Below, in pieces: positions 19,954-29,257 of a DNA stretch of 64,000 bases (its first letter is position 1; each line of letters begins with the position of its first letter). Origin of the DNA: Pseudomonas sp. MF4836 (GTDB lineage Bacteria; Pseudomonadota; Gammaproteobacteria; Pseudomonadales; Pseudomonadaceae). Made by a program: the position numbers and the translations under genes. The DNA lies in NCBI RefSeq assembly GCF_002018875.1, contig NZ_MVOL01000004.1:186001-250000 (forward strand). The letters run 5' to 3'. The notes under the pieces were generated by a model. The model was not told the DNA's origin, searched no databases, and saw nothing but the letters and a program-made list of their open reading frames with translations.

Positions 19954-22137
19954 TCAGATGGCTTCCAGCTTGGCGTAACCCAGCATCAGCCACTTGCTGC
20001 CTTCGCTGAAGTTGACCTGGACCCGCGCCTGGGCCCCGGCGCCCTCGAAGTTGAGGATCACCCCGTCGCCAAACACGGCGTGGCGCACAGCCTGGCCCAG
20101 GCTGAAGCCGGTGTCCGGGATCTCACTGCCACCAAACAGGCTGCTGGAACTCTGCTGCTGGCCACCGCCAAAGGGACGGCTGACGCTGTTGGACAGGCGC
20201 ACTTCCTGGATCAGCCCCTTGGGCACTTCGCGGACGAAGCGCGAGACCTTGTTGTAGGTCTCGCTGCCGTACAGGCGGCGGGTCTCGGCATAGGTCATGA
20301 CCAGGTTCTGCATCGCCCGGGTGATGCCGACGTAGGCCAGACGCCGTTCTTCTTCAAGGCGCCCGGGCTCTTCCAGGCTCATCTTGTGCGGGAACAGGCC
20401 TTCTTCCATGCCCACCAGGAACACGTAGGGGAATTCCAGGCCCTTGGCGCTGTGCAAGGTCATCAGTTGGATGCCGTCCTCGTGCTCGTCGGCCTGGGTG
20501 TCGCCGGCTTCCAGGGACGCATGGCCGAGGAAGGCAGCCAGTGGTGTCAGCTCCTCGTCTTCTTCGGTGTTTTCGAAGTTGCGTGCGGCGCTGACCAGTT
20601 CCTCAAGGTTTTCTACCCGGGCCTGGCCTTTTTCGCCTTTTTCCGCCTCGTGGTAGGCAATCAGCCCGGATTGCTCGATCACCGTCTGGGTCATCAGGTG
20701 CAGCGGCATCTCGGCGGTTTTTGCCGCGAGGTTCTCGATCAGTTCGATAAAGCCGCCCAAGGCGCCGGCAGCGCGACCGGTCAGGCCCTTGTTGGCCACC
20801 AGCTGGCGCATGGCTTCCCACATCGACACGTCGCTGTGGCGCGCGTGTTCGCGGATCGCTTCGACGGTCTTTTCGCCGATGCCACGCGCCGGGACGTTGA
20901 TCACCCGCTCCAGCGCGGCATCGTTGCCCCGGCCTTCGAGCAGGCGCAGGTAGGCCATGGCGTTCTTGATTTCAGCACGTTCGAAGAAGCGCTGGCCGCC
21001 GTAGATGCGGTACGGGATGCGTTCGCGCAGCAAGGCCTCTTCCAGCACCCGGGACTGGGCGTTAGAGCGATACAAAATGGCGATGTCGCTGCGGGCCAGG
21101 CCGGTTTTCAGCGCGCTTTCGATGGTTTCCACCACGTAGCGCGCTTCGTCGTGCTCGTTGAAGGCGGCGTACAGGTTGATGGCTTCGCCTTCGCCGCCGT
21201 CGGTCCACAACTCCTTGCCCAGGCGCCCGGTGTTGTTGGCGATCAGGGCGTTGGCGGCCTTGAGGATGCCGGCCGTGGAGCGGTAGTTCTGCTCCAGGCG
21301 AATGGTTTCGGCGTCCGGGAAATCTTCGGAATACTGGTGAATGTTCTCGATTTTCGCGCCGCGCCAGCCATAGATCGACTGGTCGTCGTCGCCCACCACC
21401 ATCAGGCTGTCACCGCCCTTGGCCAGCAGGCGCAACCAGGCGTACTGCACGGCGTTGGTGTCCTGGAACTCATCCACCAGCACATGGCGGAAGCGCTTCT
21501 GGTAGTGCGCGAGCAAGCCCGGGTGGTCGCGCCACAGGTCCAGGGCGCGCAGCAGCAGTTCGGAGAAGTCGATGACCCCGGCGCGCAGGCAGGCCGCCTC
21601 GTAGGCTTCATAGATGCCGCGCATGGTGGCCAGGAACAGATCGCCGCTGGCTTGAATATGTTGCGGACGCAGGCCTTCGTCTTTTTGGCCGTTGATAAAC
21701 CATTGCGCCTGGCGCGCCGGCCAGCGCTGTTCATCCAGCCCCAGGTCGCGGATCACGCGCTTGACCAGGCGTTGCTGGTCGTCGCTGTCGAGGATCTGGA
21801 AGGTCTGGCTCAAGCCCGCTTCCTGCCAATGGGCACGCAACAGGCGGTGCGCCAGGCCGTGGAAGGTGCCGACCCACATGCCGGCCGGGTTGATCCCCAT
21901 CAACTGCTCGATGCGATGGCGCATCTCGGCAGCCGCCTTGTTGGTGAAGGTCACCGACAGGATGGAGTGTGGCGAGGCGTTCTCGACCTGGATCAACCAG
22001 GCGATACGGTGCACCAGCACACGGGTTTTACCGGATCCAGCACCGGCCAGGACCAACTGACGACCCACGGAGGCAGCTACGGCCTGGCGTTGGGCATCGT
22101 TGAGGGAGTTCAGCAGAAGGGAGAGGTCATCGCGCAT
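19954..22137 (-). CDS. uvrD: DNA helicase II UvrD
   Basis: A 727-residue superfamily 1 3'-5' helicase used in nucleotide-excision and mismatch repair. Motifs are in order: Q-motif LNDAQRQAV, Walker A AGAGSGKT (31-38), TFTNKAAAEM (Ia), VDEFQDTN (II), GDDDQSIYGWRGA (III), LEQNYRST (IV), LMTLHSAKGLEFPYVFLVG (V) and EERRLAYVGITRA (VI). The C-terminal tail (about 660-727) ends in a Tudor-like VRHAVFGDGVILNFEG...KLEAI segment that contacts RNA polymerase in relatives. Length fits E. coli UvrD (720). No convincing LexA box was found upstream. Confidence 0.97.
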   Translation of the reverse strand: MRDDLSLLLNSLNDAQRQAVAASVGRQLVLAGAGSGKTRVLVHRIAWLIQVENASPHSILSVTFTNKAAAEMRHRIEQLMGINPAGMWVGTFHGLAHRLLRAHWQEAGLSQTFQILDSDDQQRLVKRVIRDLGLDEQRWPARQAQWFINGQKDEGLRPQHIQASGDLFLATMRGIYEAYEAACLRAGVIDFSELLLRALDLWRDHPGLLAHYQKRFRHVLVDEFQDTNAVQYAWLRLLAKGGDSLMVVGDDDQSIYGWRGAKIENIHQYSEDFPDAETIRLEQNYRSTAGILKAANALIANNTGRLGKELWTDGGEGEAINLYAAFNEHDEARYVVETIESALKTGLARSDIAILYRSNAQSRVLEEALLRERIPYRIYGGQRFFERAEIKNAMAYLRLLEGRGNDAALERVINVPARGIGEKTVEAIREHARHSDVSMWEAMRQLVANKGLTGRAAGALGGFIELIENLAAKTAEMPLHLMTQTVIEQSGLIAYHEAEKGEKGQARVENLEELVSAARNFENTEEDEELTPLAAFLGHASLEAGDTQADEHEDGIQLMTLHSAKGLEFPYVFLVGMEEGLFPHKMSLEEPGRLEEERRLAYVGITRAMQNLVMTYAETRRLYGSETYNKVSRFVREVPKGLIQEVRLSNSVSRPFGGGQQQSSSSLFGGSEIPDTGFSLGQAVRHAVFGDGVILNFEGAGAQARVQVNFSEGSKWLMLGYAKLEAI

Positions 22138-22383
22138 CGGGGCATTCTAGGGGGCCGGGCGACACCGGGCAAACCCGGCGTTGGTTTAGCCGATAAAACT
22201 ACCGTGGATGACGACCGGTCGGTCACAGGCTGCAGCCGTTGGCAGTGCTCGCCTGTACGGTTTTATGCAGTACCGGCGGGGGATTTGTTTTAGCGATTTA
22301 TGATCTGGAGCAGTTTGGTACGGGCTATTGCTTGTGTATGCTCCGGCGACGTTTCAGGCTCAACCATTATAAGAACACTGCCT

Positions 22384-25251
22384 ATGACACTCAGCACCGA
22401 CCTGAGCGGTCCTTTTGTGGAGCCGCGGGTTATCCGCCAGCACTACGCCATGGAGATGGCGGTCGAGCGCACGCGTCTGCTTTATCAGGGCTCATTGCTG
22501 CCCACACTCTTCATGTTGCTCAACGGTCTGGTCTGCGCCTGGTTGCTGTGGAGCCCCGAGCGGTACTTGCTGGTCAGTGTGTGGATGGTCTGGCTGCTGG
22601 CCCTGGTGGCGCTGCGGGTGATCCAGGTGGCGGCGTTCGATTCCGCCATGCCCAGCCGCCAGGCACACGCGGTGTGGCGGCGGATGTTTCTGATGGGGTC
22701 TGCGGTCAGTGGCCTGACCCTGGCCTGCGCCGCTATCGCCCTGGTGCCCGCCGACAGTTTCCTGCAGCAGGCCTGGGTCTTCGGCCTGATCGGCGCAGCG
22801 ATTCTCTCCGCCAGCGTTTCCTATGCCGTCAGCCTGCCGGCCTTCCTGTCCTTTACCTTGCCCTGCCTGTTGCCGGCCATCGCCTATCTGTTCTGGGGCG
22901 GCGACCAGCAACAGCGCGGCTGGGGCTGGCTGGGGTTGATTCTGCTGGTGTCATTGAGTGTGGTGGCCTGGCAGGTTCATCGCCTGATCCACCGTGGCAT
23001 GCTGCGGCGTTTCCAGAATCAGGCGCTGATCGAGCACCTGCAGCAGGCGCAAAGCCGCAGCGAGCAGCTCAACAGCGAGCTGGCCCGCGAGATTGAACAG
23101 CGCCGGCGCGCCGAAGATGAACTGCGCGAAGCCCAGGTCAGCCTTGAAGGCCGGGTCGCCGAGCGCAGCCTGGAGCTGGACGCGGCCAACAAGGCCCTGA
23201 GCAAGAGCGAGGCGCGCCTGGCCCTGGCGCTCAAGGCCAGTGAGTTGGGGCTGTGGGACTGGAACCTGCAGACCGACGAAGTGCACCACACCCAGGTCAA
23301 GGAGCTGTTCGGGCTGGAGCCCGACTACGTCACGGCGATGCTCAGCCACCTCAAGCCCCGCCTGCACCCCGAGGACCTGCCGCTGCTCAGGCGCGCCCTG
23401 GTGGAGCACCTCAAGGGCCGCAGCGAGGATTATCAAGTTGAATACCGGGTGCGCCACGGTGCCGGCCATTGGGTCTGGATCGAGGACCGTGGCCGAGCGG
23501 TGGAGCGTAGCGCCAGCGGGCGGGTGACGCGCATGGTCGGTACCCGGCGCGACATCAGCACCAGCAAGGAGCTGGAAGAGCAGCGCAACCTGGCCGCCAC
23601 GGTGTTCGAGGCCGCCAGCGAAGGCATCGTGATTCTCGACCCGGATTACGCATTGATCGCGATCAACCAGGCATTCAGCCGCGTCACCGGCTATCAGATC
23701 GAAGACATGCTCGGGCGCAATGTCGTGGAGCTGCCGTGCAGCCGCGATGCGCGTCGCCACTACCCGGCGATCCGCCAGGCCCTGGAGCAGCACGGCAGTT
23801 GGCAGGGCGAGTTAGTGGAGGCGCGCAAGAATGGCGAGCTGTACCCGCAGTGGCTGCAACTGAGCATGGTCCGCGACAAGCGCGGGCAGGTCAGCCATAT
23901 CGTCGGCTTCTTCGCCGATCTGTCGGCGCGGCGCGAGTCCGAAGAGCGCATGCGCTACCTGACCCACTACGACGAACTTACCGGCCTGGCCAACCGCTCG
24001 CTGTTTCGCGAGCGCCTGCGCGACGCCCATCTGCGGGTGCGCCAGGGCGGGCGCAGCCTGGCCCTGGTTCACATCAACCTGGACCGCTTCAAGTTGCTCA
24101 ATGACAGCCTCGGGCATGACGTGGCCGACCAGCTGTTGCAGAAAATGGCCCGGCGCCTGATCAATGCGCTGCCGGAAGCCGACACCATCGCCCGCTTGTC
24201 CGGCGATGAGTTTGCGGTGCTGTTCGATGCCTACGGCAGCCTGTCGAGCCTGACCCGAGTCGCCACCCGTTTACTGAGCAAGCTGCGCCTGCCGCTGACC
24301 GTGGACGGTCACGAGCTGGTGGTCAGCGCCTCCATGGGCATCAGCCTGCTGCCCGATAGTGCGCGGGAGATTTCCGCGCTGATCAGCCAGTCGAACATGG
24401 CCATGCAGTACGCCAAGCACCTGGGGGGGAATAATTTCCAGTTTTACACCGAGAGTCTGCAGGCCAGCACCCTGGAGCGCCTGCAATTGGAAAACCAGCT
24501 GCGCAAGGCCATCGACGAACAGCAACTGAAAGTCTTCTATCAACCCAAGCTGTGCCTGGCCAGCGGCCATCTGAATGCCGCCGAGGCGTTAGTACGCTGG
24601 GATCACCCGACCATGGGCCGGGTGCCGCCGGGGGACTTTATCGGCCTGGCCGAAGAAACCGGGCTGATCGGGCCGATCGGCGAGTTCGTGTTGCGCCAGG
24701 CCTGCTGGCAGGCGTGTGAATGGCAGCGCCAGGGGCTGGCGCCGATTCGGGTCTCGGTCAATCTGTCGGTGTATCAGCTGCGCCAGGGCAAGTTGGTGAG
24801 CCTGGTGCGCCAGGTGCTGGAAGAAACCGGCCTGGAGCCGCAATACCTGGAGCTTGAGCTGACCGAAAGCCAGTTGCTCGACAGCGTCGAACACATCATC
24901 TCGACCTTTCAGCAGCTGCGAGGCCTGGGGGTGAAGCTGGCGATCGATGATTTTGGCACCGGGTATTCGTCCCTGAGTTACCTCAAGCGGATCCCGGTGG
25001 ACTACGTGAAGATCGATCAGGCGTTTATCCGTGGTCTGACGGAAGGCAGCGCGGATGCGGCGATTACCCGGGCGATCATTGCCATGGCCCACGGCCTGTC
25101 GCTGAAGGTGGTGGCCGAGGGCGTCGAGCATCCGGGGCAACTGGCATTTCTCAAGGCCGAGCAGTGTGACGAAGTGCAGGGTTACCTGATCAGTCGCCCC
25201 GTCGAAGCGGAAGGCCTGGCGGCATTACTCCGAGCCGACGCCGCTTTGTAG
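22384..25251 (+). CDS. Membrane PAS-GGDEF-EAL protein (cyclic-di-GMP turnover)
   Basis: A 955-residue sensor. About six membrane helices (residues 35-195) are followed by a coiled coil (210-275), two PAS/PAC domains (about 280-400 and 405-520), GGDEF (530-690) and EAL (700-950). The GGDEF motif is SGDEF (606-610) with the preceding Arg kept, so cyclase activity is possible but uncertain. The EAL domain looks intact: EAL (734-736), NLS, ELTES, IDDFGTGYSSL, KIDQAFI, AEGVEH and VQGY. Phosphodiesterase activity is therefore the better prediction. It is divergent from uvrD, the same arrangement as in P. aeruginosa. The stop TAG belongs to a REP element. Confidence 0.93.
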   Translation: MTLSTDLSGPFVEPRVIRQHYAMEMAVERTRLLYQGSLLPTLFMLLNGLVCAWLLWSPERYLLVSVWMVWLLALVALRVIQVAAFDSAMPSRQAHAVWRRMFLMGSAVSGLTLACAAIALVPADSFLQQAWVFGLIGAAILSASVSYAVSLPAFLSFTLPCLLPAIAYLFWGGDQQQRGWGWLGLILLVSLSVVAWQVHRLIHRGMLRRFQNQALIEHLQQAQSRSEQLNSELAREIEQRRRAEDELREAQVSLEGRVAERSLELDAANKALSKSEARLALALKASELGLWDWNLQTDEVHHTQVKELFGLEPDYVTAMLSHLKPRLHPEDLPLLRRALVEHLKGRSEDYQVEYRVRHGAGHWVWIEDRGRAVERSASGRVTRMVGTRRDISTSKELEEQRNLAATVFEAASEGIVILDPDYALIAINQAFSRVTGYQIEDMLGRNVVELPCSRDARRHYPAIRQALEQHGSWQGELVEARKNGELYPQWLQLSMVRDKRGQVSHIVGFFADLSARRESEERMRYLTHYDELTGLANRSLFRERLRDAHLRVRQGGRSLALVHINLDRFKLLNDSLGHDVADQLLQKMARRLINALPEADTIARLSGDEFAVLFDAYGSLSSLTRVATRLLSKLRLPLTVDGHELVVSASMGISLLPDSAREISALISQSNMAMQYAKHLGGNNFQFYTESLQASTLERLQLENQLRKAIDEQQLKVFYQPKLCLASGHLNAAEALVRWDHPTMGRVPPGDFIGLAEETGLIGPIGEFVLRQACWQACEWQRQGLAPIRVSVNLSVYQLRQGKLVSLVRQVLEETGLEPQYLELELTESQLLDSVEHIISTFQQLRGLGVKLAIDDFGTGYSSLSYLKRIPVDYVKIDQAFIRGLTEGSADAAITRAIIAMAHGLSLKVVAEGVEHPGQLAFLKAEQCDEVQGYLISRPVEAEGLAALLRADAAL

Positions 25252-25287
25252 CCACTGCCGCAGGCGCGGGCCGCCCTGGCAGCTACA
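25247..25287. repeat. REP inverted pair after the GGDEF-EAL gene
   Basis: TGTAGCCACTGCC at the left pairs with GGCAGCTACA at the right (25278-25287). It is a small REPIN-like hairpin, and its first bases supply the TAG stop codon of the upstream gene (25249-25251). Confidence 0.75.
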
Positions 25288-25361
25288 TACAGCGGACCCA
25301 GCCAAAATAGGGGACGTAAAGCTGATTCAGTTACGCATTGCGCGGGCAAAAAACGGATTCA

Positions 25362-25376
25362 TGTAGTATAACTACA
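25362..25376. promoter_or_regulatory. Palindromic operator in front of rccR
   Basis: TGTAGT-ATA-ACTACA is a perfect 6-3-6 palindrome 48 bp upstream of the rccR start, and a further half site TGCTACAT follows at 25381. RpiR-type regulators of Pseudomonas bind TGTA...TACA palindromes and often autoregulate, so this is a good candidate RccR site. Confidence 0.65.
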
Positions 25377-25423
25377 AAACTGCTACATCCCTGGCGCCTG
25401 CCAATAACAATGAGTCCAGCCCT

Positions 25424-26290
25424 TTGAATCTGTTGCAGCACATCGCCCAGTCACGCCATCTCTTGCGCAAGTCGGAGCTCAAGGTCGCCGATCATGTGTT
25501 GCTCGATCCTGCGGCTGTGATGCACAGCTCCATGGCCGACCTGGCCCATAGCGTCGGCATCAGCGAACCGACCATCGTGCGTTTCTGCCGCGCCATCGGT
25601 TGTTCGGGCTTCCAGGACCTGAAACTCAAGCTGGCGCAAAGCCTGGCCGCCGGTGCCAGCTTCGGCCAGTTCGCGATCCATGAAGACGATTCCGTCGCCG
25701 ACTACAGCCTGAAAATCTTCGACACCACCCTGCACACCCTGATGGAAGTGCGCGAGAAGCTCGACCCGGTGGAGTTGCAGAAGGCCGTGACCGCCATGTC
25801 CCAGGCCCAGCGCGTGGAGTTCTACGGCTTCGGCGCGTCGGGCGCAGTGGCGGCGGATGCCCAGCACAAGTTCTTTCGCCTGCTGCTGACGGCGGCGGCG
25901 TATTCCGACCCGCATATGCAGGCGATGTCGGCGGTGACCCTGAAGCCCACCGATGTGGCGATCTGCATTTCCCAGTCCGGGCGTTCCAAGGACCTGCTGA
26001 TCACCGCCAACCTGGTGCGCGAAAGCGGCGCCTCGCTGATCACCCTGTGCCCGAGCCAGACGCCTCTGGCCGAGCTGTCGACCGTCAACCTGGCGATCGA
26101 CGTGCATGAAGACACCGAAATCTACACCCCGCTGACCTCGCGTATCGCTCACCTGGTGGTGATCGACGTGCTGGCCATGGGCGTGGCCATGGCCCGCGGG
26201 CCGAGCCTGGTCAACCACCTGAAAAGCGTCAAACGCAGCTTGCGCAGCCTGCGCCTGTCGCCCAAATCGGTCAAAGCGCTGGACGACTGA
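25424..26290 (+). CDS. rccR: RpiR-family regulator RccR (HexR relative)
   Basis: A 288-residue repressor with an N-terminal RpiR helix-turn-helix (1-77; MADLAHSVGISEPTIVRFCRAIG region) and a C-terminal SIS sugar-phosphate-binding domain (about 120-260; GFGASGAVAADAQHKFFR, CISQSGRSKDLL). In Pseudomonas, RccR responds to KDPG and balances pyruvate metabolism, the glyoxylate shunt and gluconeogenesis. It sits beside the pyruvate carboxylase locus as in P. aeruginosa. The start is TTG at 25424; a five-codon frame (MSPAL) ends at a TGA overlapping this TTG, which hints at translational coupling. Identity as RccR rather than HexR rests on sequence memory and gene order. Confidence 0.85.
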   Translation: MNLLQHIAQSRHLLRKSELKVADHVLLDPAAVMHSSMADLAHSVGISEPTIVRFCRAIGCSGFQDLKLKLAQSLAAGASFGQFAIHEDDSVADYSLKIFDTTLHTLMEVREKLDPVELQKAVTAMSQAQRVEFYGFGASGAVAADAQHKFFRLLLTAAAYSDPHMQAMSAVTLKPTDVAICISQSGRSKDLLITANLVRESGASLITLCPSQTPLAELSTVNLAIDVHEDTEIYTPLTSRIAHLVVIDVLAMGVAMARGPSLVNHLKSVKRSLRSLRLSPKSVKALDD

Positions 26291-26432
26291 GTCTGGCTGC
26301 ACCGCCTGAGGTGGGCGCCACAAGCGCGGCCCACCACTGGGCAACATTCATCTCTCTGTCACTGACCCGCCGCCAAACCGTAACGCCCGACGTCCATCGT
26401 GAAACTCCCGTACTCGCATTGGGAGACTAGAA

Positions 26433-26645
26433 ATGGCCCGGCCTTACGAAGAGAGCAACAGCGTAGTCAAGACCCGTCGTCAGCAGGAAGACCAGCGCCG
26501 CATGGAGTTTCGCCGCGCGATCGAACACCGCTGTGAGTTGCGTCAACTGCAGCAGGAGATCAACGATTACCCGGAGCTTGAAGCCATCAACTACTGGCAG
26601 GCGGCACCGACAGCTTCCCGTCGAAACGCTCAACCAGCACGCTGA
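26433..26645 (+). CDS. Small PA3496-like protein
   Basis: A 70-residue, very charged, probably helical cytoplasmic protein that begins MARPYEESNSVVKTRRQQEDQ and has RRMEFRRAIEHRCELRQLQQ in the middle. It resembles the small PA3496 family described as putative envelope-integrity proteins; function is not established. GGGAGA lies about ten bases before the ATG. Its last 59 bp overlap the 3' end of the convergent pycR gene, so the two messengers are antisense to each other there. Confidence 0.75.
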   Translation: MARPYEESNSVVKTRRQQEDQRRMEFRRAIEHRCELRQLQQEINDYPELEAINYWQAAPTASRRNAQPAR

Positions 26646-27549
26646 TCTGCACCCGTTCGCTGCGGATAAACCCCAGGAACGCATGTGCTACCGGTGACAG
26701 GCGCTTGGCCTTGGCCTGCACCAGGCACCAGCTGCGGTACAACGGCAGCTCTTCGACGGGCAGCTCGATGAGCCCCCCCGTCGCCAACTCAAGGTTCAGG
26801 GCGTGGCGCGTCAACAAGGCCACGCCCAGACCCGCTCGCACGCATTCGCGCTGGGCCTCGGCCGATGACACTTCCAGGGTTTGGGTGAAGTGCACGCGCT
26901 TCTCCTTGAAGTATTCCTCGCAGGCCATCCGCGTTCCCGACCCCTGTTCACGCACCAGCAGGTTGTAGGGCTCCAGGTCCTGCAGGCGCAGCGGCCCCAT
27001 ATGGCACAGCGGGTGCTCGGGGGGCGCCACGGCCACGATCGGGTTGTTGAGGAACGGCAGAAACTCCAGACCCATGTCCTGCGGCACCATGGACATGATC
27101 ACCAGGTCGTCACGGTTGTCCGAAAGACGGCGGATCACCTGTCCGCGATTGACCACGGTCAGTTGCAGGTTGACCTCCGGGTGCTGGCGCTTGAAGGCGG
27201 CGAACAGGTGCGGCACGAAGTATTTGGCGCTCGATTCCACCGCCAGTTTCAGCTGGCCCTGCAACGATCCCTGCATGTCCGAGAGCTGCATGTCGAGGTT
27301 TTCCAGGCGTCCGAAAATGTCGCGACTGGCCCGTTGCAGGGCTTCGGCGGCCTCGGTCATGTACAGCTTCTTGCCGACGTAATCGAACAGCGGCTGGCCG
27401 ATCAGCTCTTCCAGCTGGCGGATCTGCAGGCTTACGGCGGGCTGAGTCAGGGACATCTCTTCGGCGGCGCGACTGTAGGAGCGCAAATCACAGACTTCAT
27501 TGAAGATCTGAAGCTGGCGTAATGTCATACGCATCAAGGACTTACGCAT
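26587..27549 (-). CDS. pycR: LysR-family regulator PycR
   Basis: A 320-residue LysR regulator. The winged helix-turn-helix is residues 8-66 (LRQLQIFNEVCDLRSYSRAAEEMSLTQPAVS, DNA helix around LTQPAVSLQIRQLE), and the effector domain follows from about 95. It resembles the RbcR/CbbR group. It is divergent from pycA, exactly as PycR in P. aeruginosa, which affects pyruvate carboxylase, lipid metabolism and biofilm. A probable operator lies in the divergent region at 27587-27602. The 3' end overlaps the small gene on the other strand. Confidence 0.88.
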   Translation of the reverse strand: MRKSLMRMTLRQLQIFNEVCDLRSYSRAAEEMSLTQPAVSLQIRQLEELIGQPLFDYVGKKLYMTEAAEALQRASRDIFGRLENLDMQLSDMQGSLQGQLKLAVESSAKYFVPHLFAAFKRQHPEVNLQLTVVNRGQVIRRLSDNRDDLVIMSMVPQDMGLEFLPFLNNPIVAVAPPEHPLCHMGPLRLQDLEPYNLLVREQGSGTRMACEEYFKEKRVHFTQTLEVSSAEAQRECVRAGLGVALLTRHALNLELATGGLIELPVEELPLYRSWCLVQAKAKRLSPVAHAFLGFIRSERVQISVLVERFDGKLSVPPASS

Positions 27550-27586
27550 TATTTTAGGTCTCGCGCCGCAGGCTGATTGGCCAACT

Positions 27587-27602
27587 ATAAGTCTTTACTT
27601 AT
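27587..27602. promoter_or_regulatory. Inverted repeat in the pycR-pycA promoter region
   Basis: ATAAGT-CTTT-ACTTAT, a 6-4-6 inverted repeat 38 bp upstream of pycR and 138 bp upstream of pycA. Its position and dyad form fit a LysR recognition site (autoregulation). Assignment to PycR is inference. Confidence 0.5.
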
Positions 27603-27739
27603 GGTCGACCCAATAATTATTGATTTTTGTTAATCCCTCCATAGGCATAGTGTGGCGCAGCGACTGACTTGAAACATTTGGTCACGCGCCGACCTGGTCT
27701 AGCAGGTCGTGTGTTTCAACGGCTCAAGGGAACCTCCAA

Positions 27740-29155
<1,416 letters not shown>

Positions 29156-29164
29156 ATGAAGCAG

Positions 29165-29245
29165 TTGCAAGCTTTCAGCTGCACGCGGCGGTAAGAGCAG
29201 ATTGGCTTTTACCTGCAGCTTGTAGCTTGAATCTTGTAGCTATGA
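29165..29245. repeat. Inverted repeat with GCTTG heptads inside the pycA-pycB spacer
   Basis: The left arm TTGCAAGCTTTCAGCTGCA (29165-29183) pairs with the right arm from TGCAGCT (29214) through AGCTTGAA (29231), with three central mismatches. The right side reads as seven-base units GCTTGTA, GCTTGAA and TCTTGTA. It may form an intercistronic mRNA hairpin that sets the relative amounts of the two subunits. Confidence 0.55.
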
Positions 29246-29257
29246 GGAGATCCGAAT

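Noticed and set aside
19885..22293. An 802-codon open frame on the + strand
   Set aside because: It is the antisense of uvrD. High-GC codon bias opens long frames on the opposite strand; the translation has no recognisable domain.
22138..22383. LexA box before uvrD
   Set aside because: No CTGT-N8-ACAG spacing was found; a CTGTACGG-type half site near 22256 is insufficient.
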